Assembly (NCBI RefSeq): GCF_000686845.1
Contig: NZ_JMLS01000005.1
Span: forward strand, 101,672-165,671
DNA: 64,000 nucleotides
DNA from: Paenibacillus sp. UNC451MF
GTDB taxonomy: Bacteria; Bacillota; Bacilli; Paenibacillales; NBRC-103111
Direction of reading: 5' to 3'
Positions within the stretch are counted from its first letter, which is position 1, and each line of letters begins with the position of its first letter. The position numbers were made by a program, and so were the translations under genes. This document shows positions 48,135 to 56,646 of this stretch, piece after piece. Under the pieces are notes generated by a model. The model was not told the DNA's origin. It was given only the letters and a program-made list of their open reading frames with translations, and made no database searches.

Positions 48135-50681
48135 GTGTTGATTACAAGAGAATTGATTTTGGATTTCATGAAGGAAACGGCATATAAGCCGATGACATAT
48201 CAGGAGTTGGAAAAGCATTTTCATATCGACAGTGCGCAGGATTTCAAGGATTTCCTCAAGCTGTTGAACGAGTTGGAAAATGAAGGCCTGATTTTGCGTA
48301 CGAGGACGGAGCGCTATGGCGTCCCGGAGAGGATGAACTTGCTGCGCGGTAAGCTACAGGCTCACGCCAAAGGCTTTGGTTTCCTCATTCCTGAGGATAA
48401 AGATCACCCGGATGTATATATTCATGCCAATGATATGGCTGGAGCGATGAACGGGGATATTATTCTGGTACGAATCACTACCAAGAGTACCCATGGCGGT
48501 AAGCTTGAAGGTGAGGTCGTTCGAGTTGTAACCCGTGCCAATACGCAAATGGTTGGCTTGTTCCAAGCACATGACGGCGGATACGCTTTTGTGGTTCCGG
48601 ATGATAAAAGGGTGATACGGGATATTTTTATTCCTAAGCATGCTTTTAACGGTGCCATGGACGGACACAAGGTCGTCGTACGTATTGTATCGTATCCTGA
48701 AGGTCGCGCTGCGGCGGAAGGGGAAGTTATCGAAATTCTAGGTCATAAAAATGATCCAGGAGTCGATATTATTTCCATTATTCGTAAACATATGCTGCCG
48801 GAAGCTTTTCCTGACGAAGTGATGGAAGAAGCTACGGAAGTGCCAGAGGTTATCTCGGAAAGTGACCTAGTGGGCAGACGTGATTTGCGGAATAAACGTA
48901 TCGTGACGATTGACGGAGAAGATGCCAAAGACCTGGATGATGCGGTTAATGTCGAGCGTCTGTCGAACGGAAACTATGTGTTGGGCGTTCATATTGCTGA
49001 CGTAAGCTATTACGTTCGGGAAGGCTCTCCGCTTGATAGAGAGGCATATAATCGCGGCTGCAGCGTATATTTGGTGGACCGGGTTATCCCGATGCTGCCG
49101 CATAGATTATCGAATGGCATTTGTTCCTTGAATCCGCAGGTGGATCGATTAACGATGTCCTGTGAGATGGAATTCGACGCTAGCTTGAATGTGGTTCGGC
49201 ACGATATTTTTACGAGTGTGATCAAGACGAGCGAACGGATGACGTATACAAATGTACGTAAGCTGCTAACTGGCGAAGCGGAAGAAGAGCTGGTTGAGCG
49301 TTACGCCTATTTGATGGATGACTTCAAGCTGATGGAAGAGCTGGCGATGAAGCTGCGCAGCCGTCGGATGAATCGCGGGGCTATCGACTTCGACTTCCAG
49401 GAATCGAAGATTCTGGTGGACGAGAATGGGAAGCCTACGGATATTATCAAAAGAGATCGTACCATCGCTGAGATGATTATCGAGGAATTCATGCTCGCGG
49501 CAAATGAAACGGTAGCGGAGCACTTCCACTGGTTGAAGGTCCCGTTCCTGTATCGGATTCATGAGGACCCGGATGCTGAGAAGCTGGCGCACTTCATGGA
49601 GTTCATTACGAACTTCGGCTATGTCGTTCGCGGTAAAGGAAATACGGTACATCCGCGTGCGCTGCAATCTCTGCTTGAAGAGATTAAGGGGACGAAGGAA
49701 GAAACCGTCATCAGCACGGTTATGCTGCGTTCGATGAAACAAGCGCGGTATGACGCTCAAAGTCTAGGTCACTTTGGCCTTGCAGCAGAGTTCTACTCCC
49801 ACTTTACGTCACCGATTCGACGGTACCCGGATTTGATCATTCACCGCGTTATTCGCGAGGTGCTGGAGAAAGGTACACTGGATGACAAGCGACTGGAGTA
49901 TCTGGCTGCACGAATGGAAGATATCGCGAAGCAATCTTCCGAGCGCGAACGTGCTTCCGTTGATGCGGAGAGGGAAACCGAAGCGCTCAAGAAGGCTGAA
50001 TTCATGTTGGATAAAGTCGGCGAAGAATTCGAAGGCATTATTAGCAGCGTGACGAATTTCGGGATTTTCGTCGAGCTGGATAATACGGTCGAGGGTTTGA
50101 TCCGACTAAGCGATATGCATGACGATTACTATCACTACCATGAGGCGCAGCACGCGCTGATCGGAGAGCGTACGTCCAAAATTTATCGTCTTGGCGATGA
50201 AGTGAAAGTACGTATCTCCCGCGTCAGCATGGAGGAGCACACCATCGATTTTGAGATGGTGGATATGAAGCCGCGGAAGCAGAAGATGAGCCTAGTTGAC
50301 GCGCTAAAAGGCGCACGACGTGGCGATAAGCCGCGCGGACGCCGGGGTGAAGCAGTCGGCGGACGCGGAGGGCGCGGGGCCCGCGGTGGCGACCGCGAGC
50401 GTGGAGCTGCCGAGGCTGCGCGTGGCGGCAAGCGCAGCAAGTCGGGCTCGAGCGCGAGCGCAGGCAGCGCAAAAGGCGCGTCCAGCGGCAGCAAGAGCGC
50501 TCGGTCGCGCAAGAGCAGCGCTAGCGGAGGGGCGGCCCAGTCGGCCGGTGCCTCGAGGGGTACTGGTGTCGAGGCCGCAAAGGCAAGAGCGCTGGAAGCG
50601 CAGGGCTCTGGCAAGGGGCCTGCTGCCGAAGGCGGGCGTTCAGGACCGCGCAGGCGTAAGAAAAAGCAACCGAAAAAGTAG
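48135..50681 (+). CDS. rnr: Ribonuclease R
   Basis: An 848-residue 3'-5' exoribonuclease that degrades structured RNA and works with tmRNA in removing non-stop mRNA. Seen: N-terminal HTH (about 1-70), cold-shock domain (KGFGFLIPEDKDHPDVYIHA), RNB catalytic core with DGEDAKDLDDAV and AHFGLAAEFYSHFTSPIRRYPDL in parts, S1 domain (FEGIISSVTNFGIFVEL). From about residue 715 the C-terminus is a low-complexity tail rich in Gly, Arg, Ala, Ser and Lys, ending RRRKKKQPKK, encoded by very GC-rich DNA (50320-50680). GTG at 48135 and TTG at 48138 both follow GGAAGG; the first is given. Confidence 0.96.
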   Translation: MLITRELILDFMKETAYKPMTYQELEKHFHIDSAQDFKDFLKLLNELENEGLILRTRTERYGVPERMNLLRGKLQAHAKGFGFLIPEDKDHPDVYIHANDMAGAMNGDIILVRITTKSTHGGKLEGEVVRVVTRANTQMVGLFQAHDGGYAFVVPDDKRVIRDIFIPKHAFNGAMDGHKVVVRIVSYPEGRAAAEGEVIEILGHKNDPGVDIISIIRKHMLPEAFPDEVMEEATEVPEVISESDLVGRRDLRNKRIVTIDGEDAKDLDDAVNVERLSNGNYVLGVHIADVSYYVREGSPLDREAYNRGCSVYLVDRVIPMLPHRLSNGICSLNPQVDRLTMSCEMEFDASLNVVRHDIFTSVIKTSERMTYTNVRKLLTGEAEEELVERYAYLMDDFKLMEELAMKLRSRRMNRGAIDFDFQESKILVDENGKPTDIIKRDRTIAEMIIEEFMLAANETVAEHFHWLKVPFLYRIHEDPDAEKLAHFMEFITNFGYVVRGKGNTVHPRALQSLLEEIKGTKEETVISTVMLRSMKQARYDAQSLGHFGLAAEFYSHFTSPIRRYPDLIIHRVIREVLEKGTLDDKRLEYLAARMEDIAKQSSERERASVDAERETEALKKAEFMLDKVGEEFEGIISSVTNFGIFVELDNTVEGLIRLSDMHDDYYHYHEAQHALIGERTSKIYRLGDEVKVRISRVSMEEHTIDFEMVDMKPRKQKMSLVDALKGARRGDKPRGRRGEAVGGRGGRGARGGDRERGAAEAARGGKRSKSGSSASAGSAKGASSGSKSARSRKSSASGGAAQSAGASRGTGVEAAKARALEAQGSGKGPAAEGGRSGPRRRKKKQPKK

Positions 50682-50769
50682 CTTTCGCTTGCTTCGGGGG
50701 ATTGGAGTTTGGTAAAATGAACTCCAATCCCTTTATTTCGAAGCGCTGTAGGGAAGGAGTGAAGGATAG

Positions 50770-51252
50770 ATGAGCACCAAGAAAGCCGATGGTAAGGTTC
50801 TTGCGCAGAACAAGAAAGCTTCCCATGATTATTTTATTGAAGATACATACGAATGCGGCATGGTGCTGACGGGCACGGAGATCAAATCGTTAAGGTTGGG
50901 ACGAGCCAATATTGGCGATGCCTTTGCTACCATTCGTAATGGTGAAGCCTTCATACATAACGTGCATATTAGCCCGTTTGAGCAAGGGAATCGTTACAAT
51001 CCGGATGATCCTACAAGGACGCGTAAGCTTCTGTTAAGAAAGGAACAGATCCGGAAGCTGCTCGGATTAGCCAAGCAGGAAGGCTATACGCTTGTGCCAC
51101 TGAAGATCTACGTACGCAACGGCTATGCCAAGCTGCTGATCGGGCTAGGTCGAGGCAAGAAGCAGTATGATAAGCGGGATACGGCTGCTAAGCGTGATGC
51201 ACAGCGGGATATCCAACGTGCGCTACGCGAGAAGCAGAAGGTCGCTCGGTAG
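50770..51252 (+). CDS. smpB: SsrA-binding protein SmpB
   Basis: A 160-residue RNA-binding protein that carries tmRNA to stalled ribosomes. Seen: [39 protein letters not shown], and the C-terminal basic tail [18 protein letters not shown] that contacts the decoding centre. GAAGGAG precedes the ATG. It lies 88 bp after rnr and 179 bp before ssrA, which together make the trans-translation locus. Confidence 0.98.
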   Translation: MSTKKADGKVLAQNKKASHDYFIEDTYECGMVLTGTEIKSLRLGRANIGDAFATIRNGEAFIHNVHISPFEQGNRYNPDDPTRTRKLLLRKEQIRKLLGLAKQEGYTLVPLKIYVRNGYAKLLIGLGRGKKQYDKRDTAAKRDAQRDIQRALREKQKVAR

Positions 51253-51335
51253 TCTTGGGACTGACAGTTAGGAGCGCTAACTTCGGGTTGAACGACGATT
51301 GGTTAGCAACTGGATTGACTTCCAGTAAGTCATGC

Positions 51336-51363
51336 TTCATTTTATATTAAAATGTGTTATACT
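51336..51363 (+). promoter_or_regulatory. Candidate ssrA promoter
   Basis: TATACT (51358-51363) with TTCATT 16 nt upstream (51336-51341); the -35 is weak. Transcription would start about 60 nt before the mature tmRNA 5' end. Confidence 0.4.
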
Positions 51364-51431
51364 AAGTAAGCATCACAAGCGGATGCATGCTTTACCTTTT
51401 GCGGCTTTCCTGGCAGAAAGCCCACCTATGC

Positions 51432-51793
51432 GGGGACGTTCTTGGATTCGACGGGGATAGTTCGAGCATGGGTAGCGGGTAGTGGGGACGCGACCACTTC
51501 ATCAACGCTAAAGCCTATTAAATGGCAAACAACAACAAAACTACGCTTTCGCAGCTTAATAACCTGTGAGCGTGCTTCTACTCTCCATCGCCCATGTGGC
51601 GGGATAGGGGCTCAACCTTTAGTGGGATACGCTGTCTAGTCTCCGCCTGCGGCTAGCTGAAGAAGATAATCAGGCTGACCCAACGCAGAGCCGGTTACGG
51701 GGCGCTGCTCGGGTGACATCAAAACCGTGACTACACCCGTAGAAGCCTATGTGGCGTTATCTTCGGACAGGGGTTCGACTCCCCTCGTCTCCA
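51432..51793 (+). ncRNA. ssrA: Transfer-messenger RNA
   Basis: The tRNA-like ends GGGGACG (51432-51438) and CGTCTCC (51786-51792) pair, followed by discriminator A; CCA is not encoded. The T-arm is GGGGTTCGACTCCCC. The tag reading frame runs from 51524 (resume codon GGC) to 51559: GKQQQNYAFAA, closed by two TAA stops, so the full tag is A-GKQQQNYAFAA. The ending AFAA is the Clp-protease degron, comparable with ALAA in Bacillus. It rescues stalled ribosomes with SmpB and RNase R, encoded next door. Its 3' end is repeated downstream (see repeats). Confidence 0.96.
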
Positions 51794-51989
51794 TAAAGTA
51801 CAAAAAAGCATCGACCTTTCGAGGTCGGTGCTTTTTTGCATTATGGAGACGCAAGGAGGGAGGCGAAGCCCTGCAAAGGGTTCAGTCCGCGCGGACTAGA
51901 GCGAAGCAGAGAGAGCACGGCATCGAAATCTACCGCTAAGGTTGTCCTCGTTGAATAGGCTTCGGAGCAAGTTGAATAAGGATTTCGAT
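51778..51989 (+). repeat. Tandem repeat unit 1, starting in the tmRNA 3' end
   Basis: A 212-bp unit starting with ACTCCCCTCGTCTCCATAAA, that is the last 16 bases of tmRNA plus its terminator, then a 150-bp GC-rich segment. It is followed directly by unit 2. The terminator is itself flanked by CGTCTCCATAA and TTATGGAGACG, making a larger palindrome. Confidence 0.9.
51802..51837 (+). terminator. tmRNA terminator
   Basis: AAAAAAGCA-CGACC / GGTCG-TGCTTTTTT stem with a TTTCGA loop. Confidence 0.92.
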
Positions 51990-52202
51990 ACTCCCCTCGT
52001 CTCCATAAAGTACAAAAAAGCATCGACCTTTCGAGGTCGGTGCTTTTTTGCATTATGGAGACGCGAGGAGGGAGGCGAAGCGCTGCAAGGGGTTCAGTCC
52101 GCGCGGACTGGAGCGAAGCAGAGGGAGCACGGCATCGAAATCTACCGCCAAGATTGTCCTCGTTGAGTAGGCTTCGGAGCAAGTTAAATAAGGATTTTCG
52201 AT
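51990..52202 (+). repeat. Tandem repeat unit 2 with duplicated tmRNA end
   Basis: Second copy, offset 212 bp, with about ten differences from unit 1 in the 150 bp after the terminator. The first 16 bases again restore the tmRNA 3' end, and the stretch before it (GGATTTCGATACTCCCC) resembles a damaged tmRNA T-arm. After it, ACTCTCCTCGTC at 52203 begins a third, broken copy. Confidence 0.9.
52014..52049 (+). terminator. Second copy of the tmRNA terminator
   Basis: Identical to the hairpin at 51802-51837. Confidence 0.88.
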
Positions 52203-52371
52203 ACTCTCCTCGTCAACAATGTATAACAACAGCAGACTGATTCTACTAATTAAAATGGTTTTTATTAGAAAAATATCACTCGATATGGTAAAGTGAGGTA
52301 GCGACTGTGCTTCCACATAGTGGAATAAGCGCAGATCATTCAACAATGCTATGCATAACGGAGTGAAGAAG

Positions 52372-54375
52372 ATGAAGTGTAGAAACATGATTAGTTTGTT
52401 TATGGTTTTCGTATTGTTTTTTGGGGGCTTGGATTTTCGTGTGGGGGCAGCAAGTGTGAGTGACCGACTTGATTTTAGAGAGGGTGATTACCTAGTCAAC
52501 ATCCTTAAGGATGGAGATGGAAAGGAACGCATTTTTCCATTCACGCCTGGGAATCCCATTACGGCTGACAATACCGAGCTTCGCTTATTTATCAATGCTC
52601 GTGAAATACAGCCCGCAGAGTATGTGGTAGATTATAGAAACTATACCATAACGATGCGCAAAGCACCCGACATGGGGGCCGAAATATCTATTAAATACTT
52701 AATTCGCCCTACCTTTGAATGGGAAGAAGGGGTATCGGGCGTAGCCAATATTGGAAATGCCCTTGCTGAGGGGGATGGTTCAACGCGGGTCTTTAACTTA
52801 ACTACCCGTTATACAATCAACTCTAGTAAAAATGTCAGTTTATTCATAGATGGATCAAAAGTTCGCTCTTCGGAATTCACCTTTAACCATGAGAATCAAT
52901 CAGTCACGATATCCGATAAACGCCGGGCTCCGAGTGCTAAATCGAAAATCTATTTTTATTTTCCTAAAGCCTCTATCGGCGGTATCCAGCCATCTCAAGG
53001 GGAACCTGCACCGAAAGAACCAGTTGCAGTACCTTCCCACGATACGGCCGTTAAACAGGAGTTTCAAGTACCTAGCGGAGAAAGCTATCCCGGAACGGTT
53101 ACGCTGAACCCGGATCATACATTTACTGTGAATATGACAGCTGGAGCATTGGGCCCAGCCTATACTTCCTATGTGATGATCAAAAACGCAAACGGAAAAC
53201 TCGTTAAAAGAATACGGGTCAATCCCAATAATATTTCAACCTATTCATTGAGCAAGCTTGGGCTGCAACCTGGAGGCTATTACTTTTATTTGAAAACAGT
53301 CAATCAATCAGGAGGGGGGGCCGCATCGAACCCTCAATTCATTCCTATTAGCAATGGCTATCCCAATATACAGGTCTTTATTGAAGGAAAATTGCAAACA
53401 TATGAGCAGGCGCCTGTCAATTGGAATGGAAGTGTCCTTGTTCCGCTTAGGGCCATTTTCGAATCGCTTGGAGCAGCGGTAGAGTGGAAGAGCTCCACTC
53501 AAACTGTAACGGCAACAAAAGAAGGCAAAACCATTGTATTAACGATTGGTTCCAATATAGCTTATGTGAATGGTTCTCCTGTAACTTTGAATGCAGCCGC
53601 ACAATTGATCAATGGAAACACCATGGTTCCCGTTCGATTCGTAAGCGAGGCGCTCGGAGGAGTTGTAGAGTGGAACGAAGCGGCTCAATCCGTTATTGTT
53701 TTTCAAAATAAGCCGGTTATCCTTACATCCGCAGAAAGCGAGCAAATCCCAGACGGGGAAGAAGTACAAGAACCGTCGGAACCGTCTCCGTCTTCACCTA
53801 TTTTACAAGAAATATCAAAGGGAATTACAGATCCTTCGGATATCGTATTCGTCATTGACGTTACAGGCAGTATGGGGGAAGTCATAGACTATGTGAAGGA
53901 AACGGTCAAAAGCTTCGTAGATTCCGTCCCGTCTGGTTCTAATTTTGCTATTGTTGCTTATCGCGATATTAATTATGTGGATCTTTATAATCCTGATTTG
54001 GAGTTTTACGATTTTACTAATAATAAAGATCTGTTAAAGGATCAATTAGGTTATTTAGTAGCATCTGGAGGCGAGGATCTGGAGGAATCCGGACTGGAGG
54101 CTATCAATATGGCGGTTCAAAAATTATCCGGCAGCAAGAATTCCAAAAGGATCATCTTCATAACCGATGCCCCTGTTCATGATAAAGGCACCTCACAAGG
54201 AATGGCTGGCTTCTTCCTCGAGGAGGTTATCTCCGAGCTGAAGACCAATCAGGTAACTCTTGATGCCATCGCGCCGAAAAGCGGGCCTGCCTATGAACAA
54301 ATTATTCAGCTTGTACAAAGTAATAAGGGTACCCTTTACGATATTAATGATGTTACTCTAATGCAGATATATTAA
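52372..54375 (+). CDS. Secreted copper-amine-oxidase-N / VWA-domain protein
   Basis: A 667-residue exported protein. Seen: signal peptide (KCRNMISLFMVFVLFFGGLD, ending near VGAAS), N-terminal beta-rich region of two similar halves (LRLFINAREIQPAEYVVDYR and VSLFIDGSKVRSSEFTFNHE) that look like an internal repeat, a copper amine oxidase N-like domain (VPLRAIFESLGAAVEWKSST, about 335-445), and a C-terminal von Willebrand A domain (about 485-667) with MIDAS motif DVTGSMG. Probably a surface adhesion or wall protein. ATG at 52372 follows CGGAGTG. It is AT-richer than its neighbours and lies between copies of the tmRNA-end repeat, suggesting acquisition. Confidence 0.85.
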   Translation: MKCRNMISLFMVFVLFFGGLDFRVGAASVSDRLDFREGDYLVNILKDGDGKERIFPFTPGNPITADNTELRLFINAREIQPAEYVVDYRNYTITMRKAPDMGAEISIKYLIRPTFEWEEGVSGVANIGNALAEGDGSTRVFNLTTRYTINSSKNVSLFIDGSKVRSSEFTFNHENQSVTISDKRRAPSAKSKIYFYFPKASIGGIQPSQGEPAPKEPVAVPSHDTAVKQEFQVPSGESYPGTVTLNPDHTFTVNMTAGALGPAYTSYVMIKNANGKLVKRIRVNPNNISTYSLSKLGLQPGGYYFYLKTVNQSGGGAASNPQFIPISNGYPNIQVFIEGKLQTYEQAPVNWNGSVLVPLRAIFESLGAAVEWKSSTQTVTATKEGKTIVLTIGSNIAYVNGSPVTLNAAAQLINGNTMVPVRFVSEALGGVVEWNEAAQSVIVFQNKPVILTSAESEQIPDGEEVQEPSEPSPSSPILQEISKGITDPSDIVFVIDVTGSMGEVIDYVKETVKSFVDSVPSGSNFAIVAYRDINYVDLYNPDLEFYDFTNNKDLLKDQLGYLVASGGEDLEESGLEAINMAVQKLSGSKNSKRIIFITDAPVHDKGTSQGMAGFFLEEVISELKTNQVTLDAIAPKSGPAYEQIIQLVQSNKGTLYDINDVTLMQIY

Positions 54376-54440
54376 TTGTTGGTAAGCAGCCTATCACTCT
54401 ATCTTAACATCAAGCGGCGGTGAATTGAGGATTTACCAAG

Positions 54441-54507
54441 CCTCGGTTCGATTCCATAAAAGTACAAAAAGCACCGACCCATCGAGGTCGGTGCTTTTTG
54501 CATATGG
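54441..54507 (+). repeat. Third copy of the tmRNA-end/terminator repeat
   Basis: CCTCGGTTCGATTCCATAAA followed by AGTAC and a hairpin AAAAAGCACCGACC / GGTCGGTGCTTTTT (54466-54499) and CATATGGA. It retains the T-loop TTCGA and the order tmRNA end, CCATAAA, terminator. The hairpin also serves as terminator for the VWA gene. Confidence 0.85.
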
Positions 54508-54869
54508 ACCTTAAAGATGCAGAGATTCCTCTGTGATGGCTACTTTTTCTGTTGTTGCCTTGGATTGAAGCAAGCTGCGCTTCTCTGTCTTTATATTTAC
54601 ATAAAATACTATTTTGTAATATGACAAAACTACTGACAAAGCTCACTACTTAATCGTCCTTTTTTATAATATAGTAGTCTGTACGGCGGGCAGAAGGCGA
54701 TGCGTTAAGCTTCTCATAAAACCCGCGTGGCTTTTTGTGCGTTTCATTGTCAAATGCTATCGCGGCTTGCAAACAATTTTGCAACAGCTATTTTGATATT
54801 TGGGAAGTTGATTGTGAAATGTTGGCGGTTTCCATCAATGAATCTTTGCGAAAGGACGAAAGAACGGTG
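54508..54869. other. Gene-free stretch after the third repeat copy
   Basis: No coding region could be supported. Short frames (for example at 54735) have no ribosome-binding site and no recognisable product. The 3' part borders the decayed SLH gene. Confidence 0.5.
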
Positions 54870-55348
54870 ACAAGGATAAGTAGAAAATTAGCGGTTATGG
54901 TTTTGATTATTCGGCAATTGTCGTACGCGGACTGGGATTAAAACCGGAAAGCGACGCCACAGGCTTTGTGGATGTGAAAGCTTCAGATTGGTATAGCGAC
55001 GCAGTTTGGACTGCGAAACAGTATCAATTAATCACCGGATTTGAAGACGGCAGCTTCCGACCGATGGAGATGATTACACGCGAGCAAGCAATGACGATAA
55101 TTTCTAAGGCGATGACCCTTACCAGATTAAAGGAACGGCTGCCGGTTCAAGATGCGATCGTAACACTTCGACCATTCGAGGATGGCGGACAGGTAGCCTC
55201 TTGGGCGCAAAACGACGTAGCGGCTTGTATTCTGGCAGGGATCATTACAGGTAGAAGCGATGCTACCATTGCGGCGAGGGCAAGCGTAACAAGAGCGGAA
55301 GTAACTATCATGCTGCAACAATTGTTGAAGAAGTCTGATCTGATTTAA
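54870..55348 (+). pseudogene. Decayed S-layer-homology (SLH) domain gene
   Basis: From 54968 a 126-codon frame encodes two SLH repeats: DWYSDAVWTAKQYQLITGFE with FRPMEMITREQAMTIISKAM, and FEDGGQVASWAQNDVAACIL with RASVTRAEVTIMLQQLLKKS. The same frame upstream reads YSAIVVRGLGLKPESDATGF, the end of a preceding SLH repeat, but a TAG interrupts it near 54880 and nothing earlier is recognisable. It is thus the C-terminal remnant of a surface-anchored protein; the GTG at 54968 has no ribosome-binding site. Confidence 0.75.
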
Positions 55349-55377
55349 AGGGACACCCTATCCGAGAAATCGGACAG

Positions 55378-55424
55378 AAAAAAAGGCACAATCCTCTAGT
55401 AAAAGATGAGGTTGTGTCTTTTTC
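55378..55424 (+). terminator. Terminator after the SLH remnant
   Basis: AAAAAGGCACAA-CCTC / GAGG-TTGTGTCTTTTT stem, about 30 bp after the stop. Confidence 0.8.
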
Positions 55425-55565
55425 ATTTAAAGTTTTTTTGAACTAACGGACAGGATAGATTCATACTTGTATTGTAATAATTTTCAAGATAGATTTGATT
55501 GAATTTATAAGACGTGTATAATTATACATGTTATAGAATATTTATTCATATCGAGGAGGGTGATT

Positions 55566-56519
55566 ATGAAATATAAAGTATTTGTTGACGGACAAGAAGG
55601 TACAACAGGCTTGAAGATCTTTGAGTATCTATCAAAACTATCAGACATAGAGGTTCTCAGGATTGACTATGATAAAAGAAAAGATCCACAAGAACGAAGC
55701 AAGTTCCTTAATGTGGCAGATATTGTTTTTCTTTGTCTTCCTGATTCGGCTGCAAAAGAGTCCATTGCTCTTGTGAAAAATGAAAAAACCAAAATCATTA
55801 ATACCAGCACTGTCTTTAGAACTGATAAAAATTGGGTATATGGTTTGCCTGAGCTAAAAAATCAAAGAGATTTAATACGTACCGCATCAAGAGTTTCTGT
55901 TCCAGGTTGTCATGCTACCGGTTTTATTCTTACCATTAGACCGTTGATCGAGGCTGGTATTCTCCAACAAGATTATCCCGTTACATGTTATTCAGTGACT
56001 GGCTATTCAGGAGCTGGAAGAAGTGGAATTGAGGAATATGAGAATTCATCATTAGTTACTGAAAAAAAACTTAATGTTCCAAGACATTATTCGTTGCAAC
56101 TCAATCATAAGCACATCCCTGAGATGTTGCTGTATTCAGGACTTTTATATGAGCCATTATTTACACCCATTAAAGCTAATTATGCGCAAGGACTAGCAAT
56201 GTCAGTTCCCTTAATGAGTAGGTATATGCCTAATAACCCTTCTGCAAAAGATGTACATGAAGTGTTATCAACGTACTTTGAAACAGAGCGTTTTGTACAT
56301 GTGATGCCGTACGATTCAGAAGCTTACCTCGACGAAGGGCACTTTATGATATCTGAATGTAATAATACGAACCGACTAGAAATATTTGTTTTTGGACAAA
56401 AAGACAAGATAAATATTATGTCGAGATACGATAATTTAGGTAAAGGGGCATCAGGTGCTGCAGTACAAAATATGAATCTTATGCTTGGATCCGATGAAGG
56501 AAATAGTTTGGTATACTAA
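55566..56519 (+). CDS. argC: N-acetyl-gamma-glutamyl-phosphate reductase, short (type 2) form
   Basis: A 317-residue NADPH enzyme of arginine synthesis. Seen: VFVDGQEGTTGLKIFEYL (nucleotide-binding start), FLCLPDSAAKESI, catalytic C115 in VPGCHATGF, SVTGYSGAGRSGIEEYE and HKHIPEM. The short length and GQEGTTG start mark the type 2 ArgC, unlike the roughly 345-residue form of typical Bacillus arginine operons. No other arg gene is near. ATG at 55566 is 7 nt from GAGGAGG. The gene is clearly AT-richer than the core genes around it, consistent with transfer. Confidence 0.88.
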   Translation: MKYKVFVDGQEGTTGLKIFEYLSKLSDIEVLRIDYDKRKDPQERSKFLNVADIVFLCLPDSAAKESIALVKNEKTKIINTSTVFRTDKNWVYGLPELKNQRDLIRTASRVSVPGCHATGFILTIRPLIEAGILQQDYPVTCYSVTGYSGAGRSGIEEYENSSLVTEKKLNVPRHYSLQLNHKHIPEMLLYSGLLYEPLFTPIKANYAQGLAMSVPLMSRYMPNNPSAKDVHEVLSTYFETERFVHVMPYDSEAYLDEGHFMISECNNTNRLEIFVFGQKDKINIMSRYDNLGKGASGAAVQNMNLMLGSDEGNSLVY

Positions 56520-56646
56520 ATCAGTTTATCCGGAAAAGAATTAATAAACTGCTCAAAGATGTGAGACGACAGATCGAAACAAAGATCAATTATTCTTGAA
56601 AGGCACTTCGATAACTGGACTAAATCTCAAGTCGAAAGGTGGATTT

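Noticed and set aside
51780-52210. CRISPR array
   Set aside because: Only two full units of 212 bp with no short repeat-spacer pattern and no cas gene.
51727-52240. Short open frames over the tmRNA end and tandem repeats
   Set aside because: They read through tmRNA and terminator palindromes and recur because the DNA is repeated; no ribosome-binding sites.
54735-54941. 68-codon frame upstream of the SLH remnant
   Set aside because: No start signal; it overlaps, in another frame, the decayed SLH repeat.
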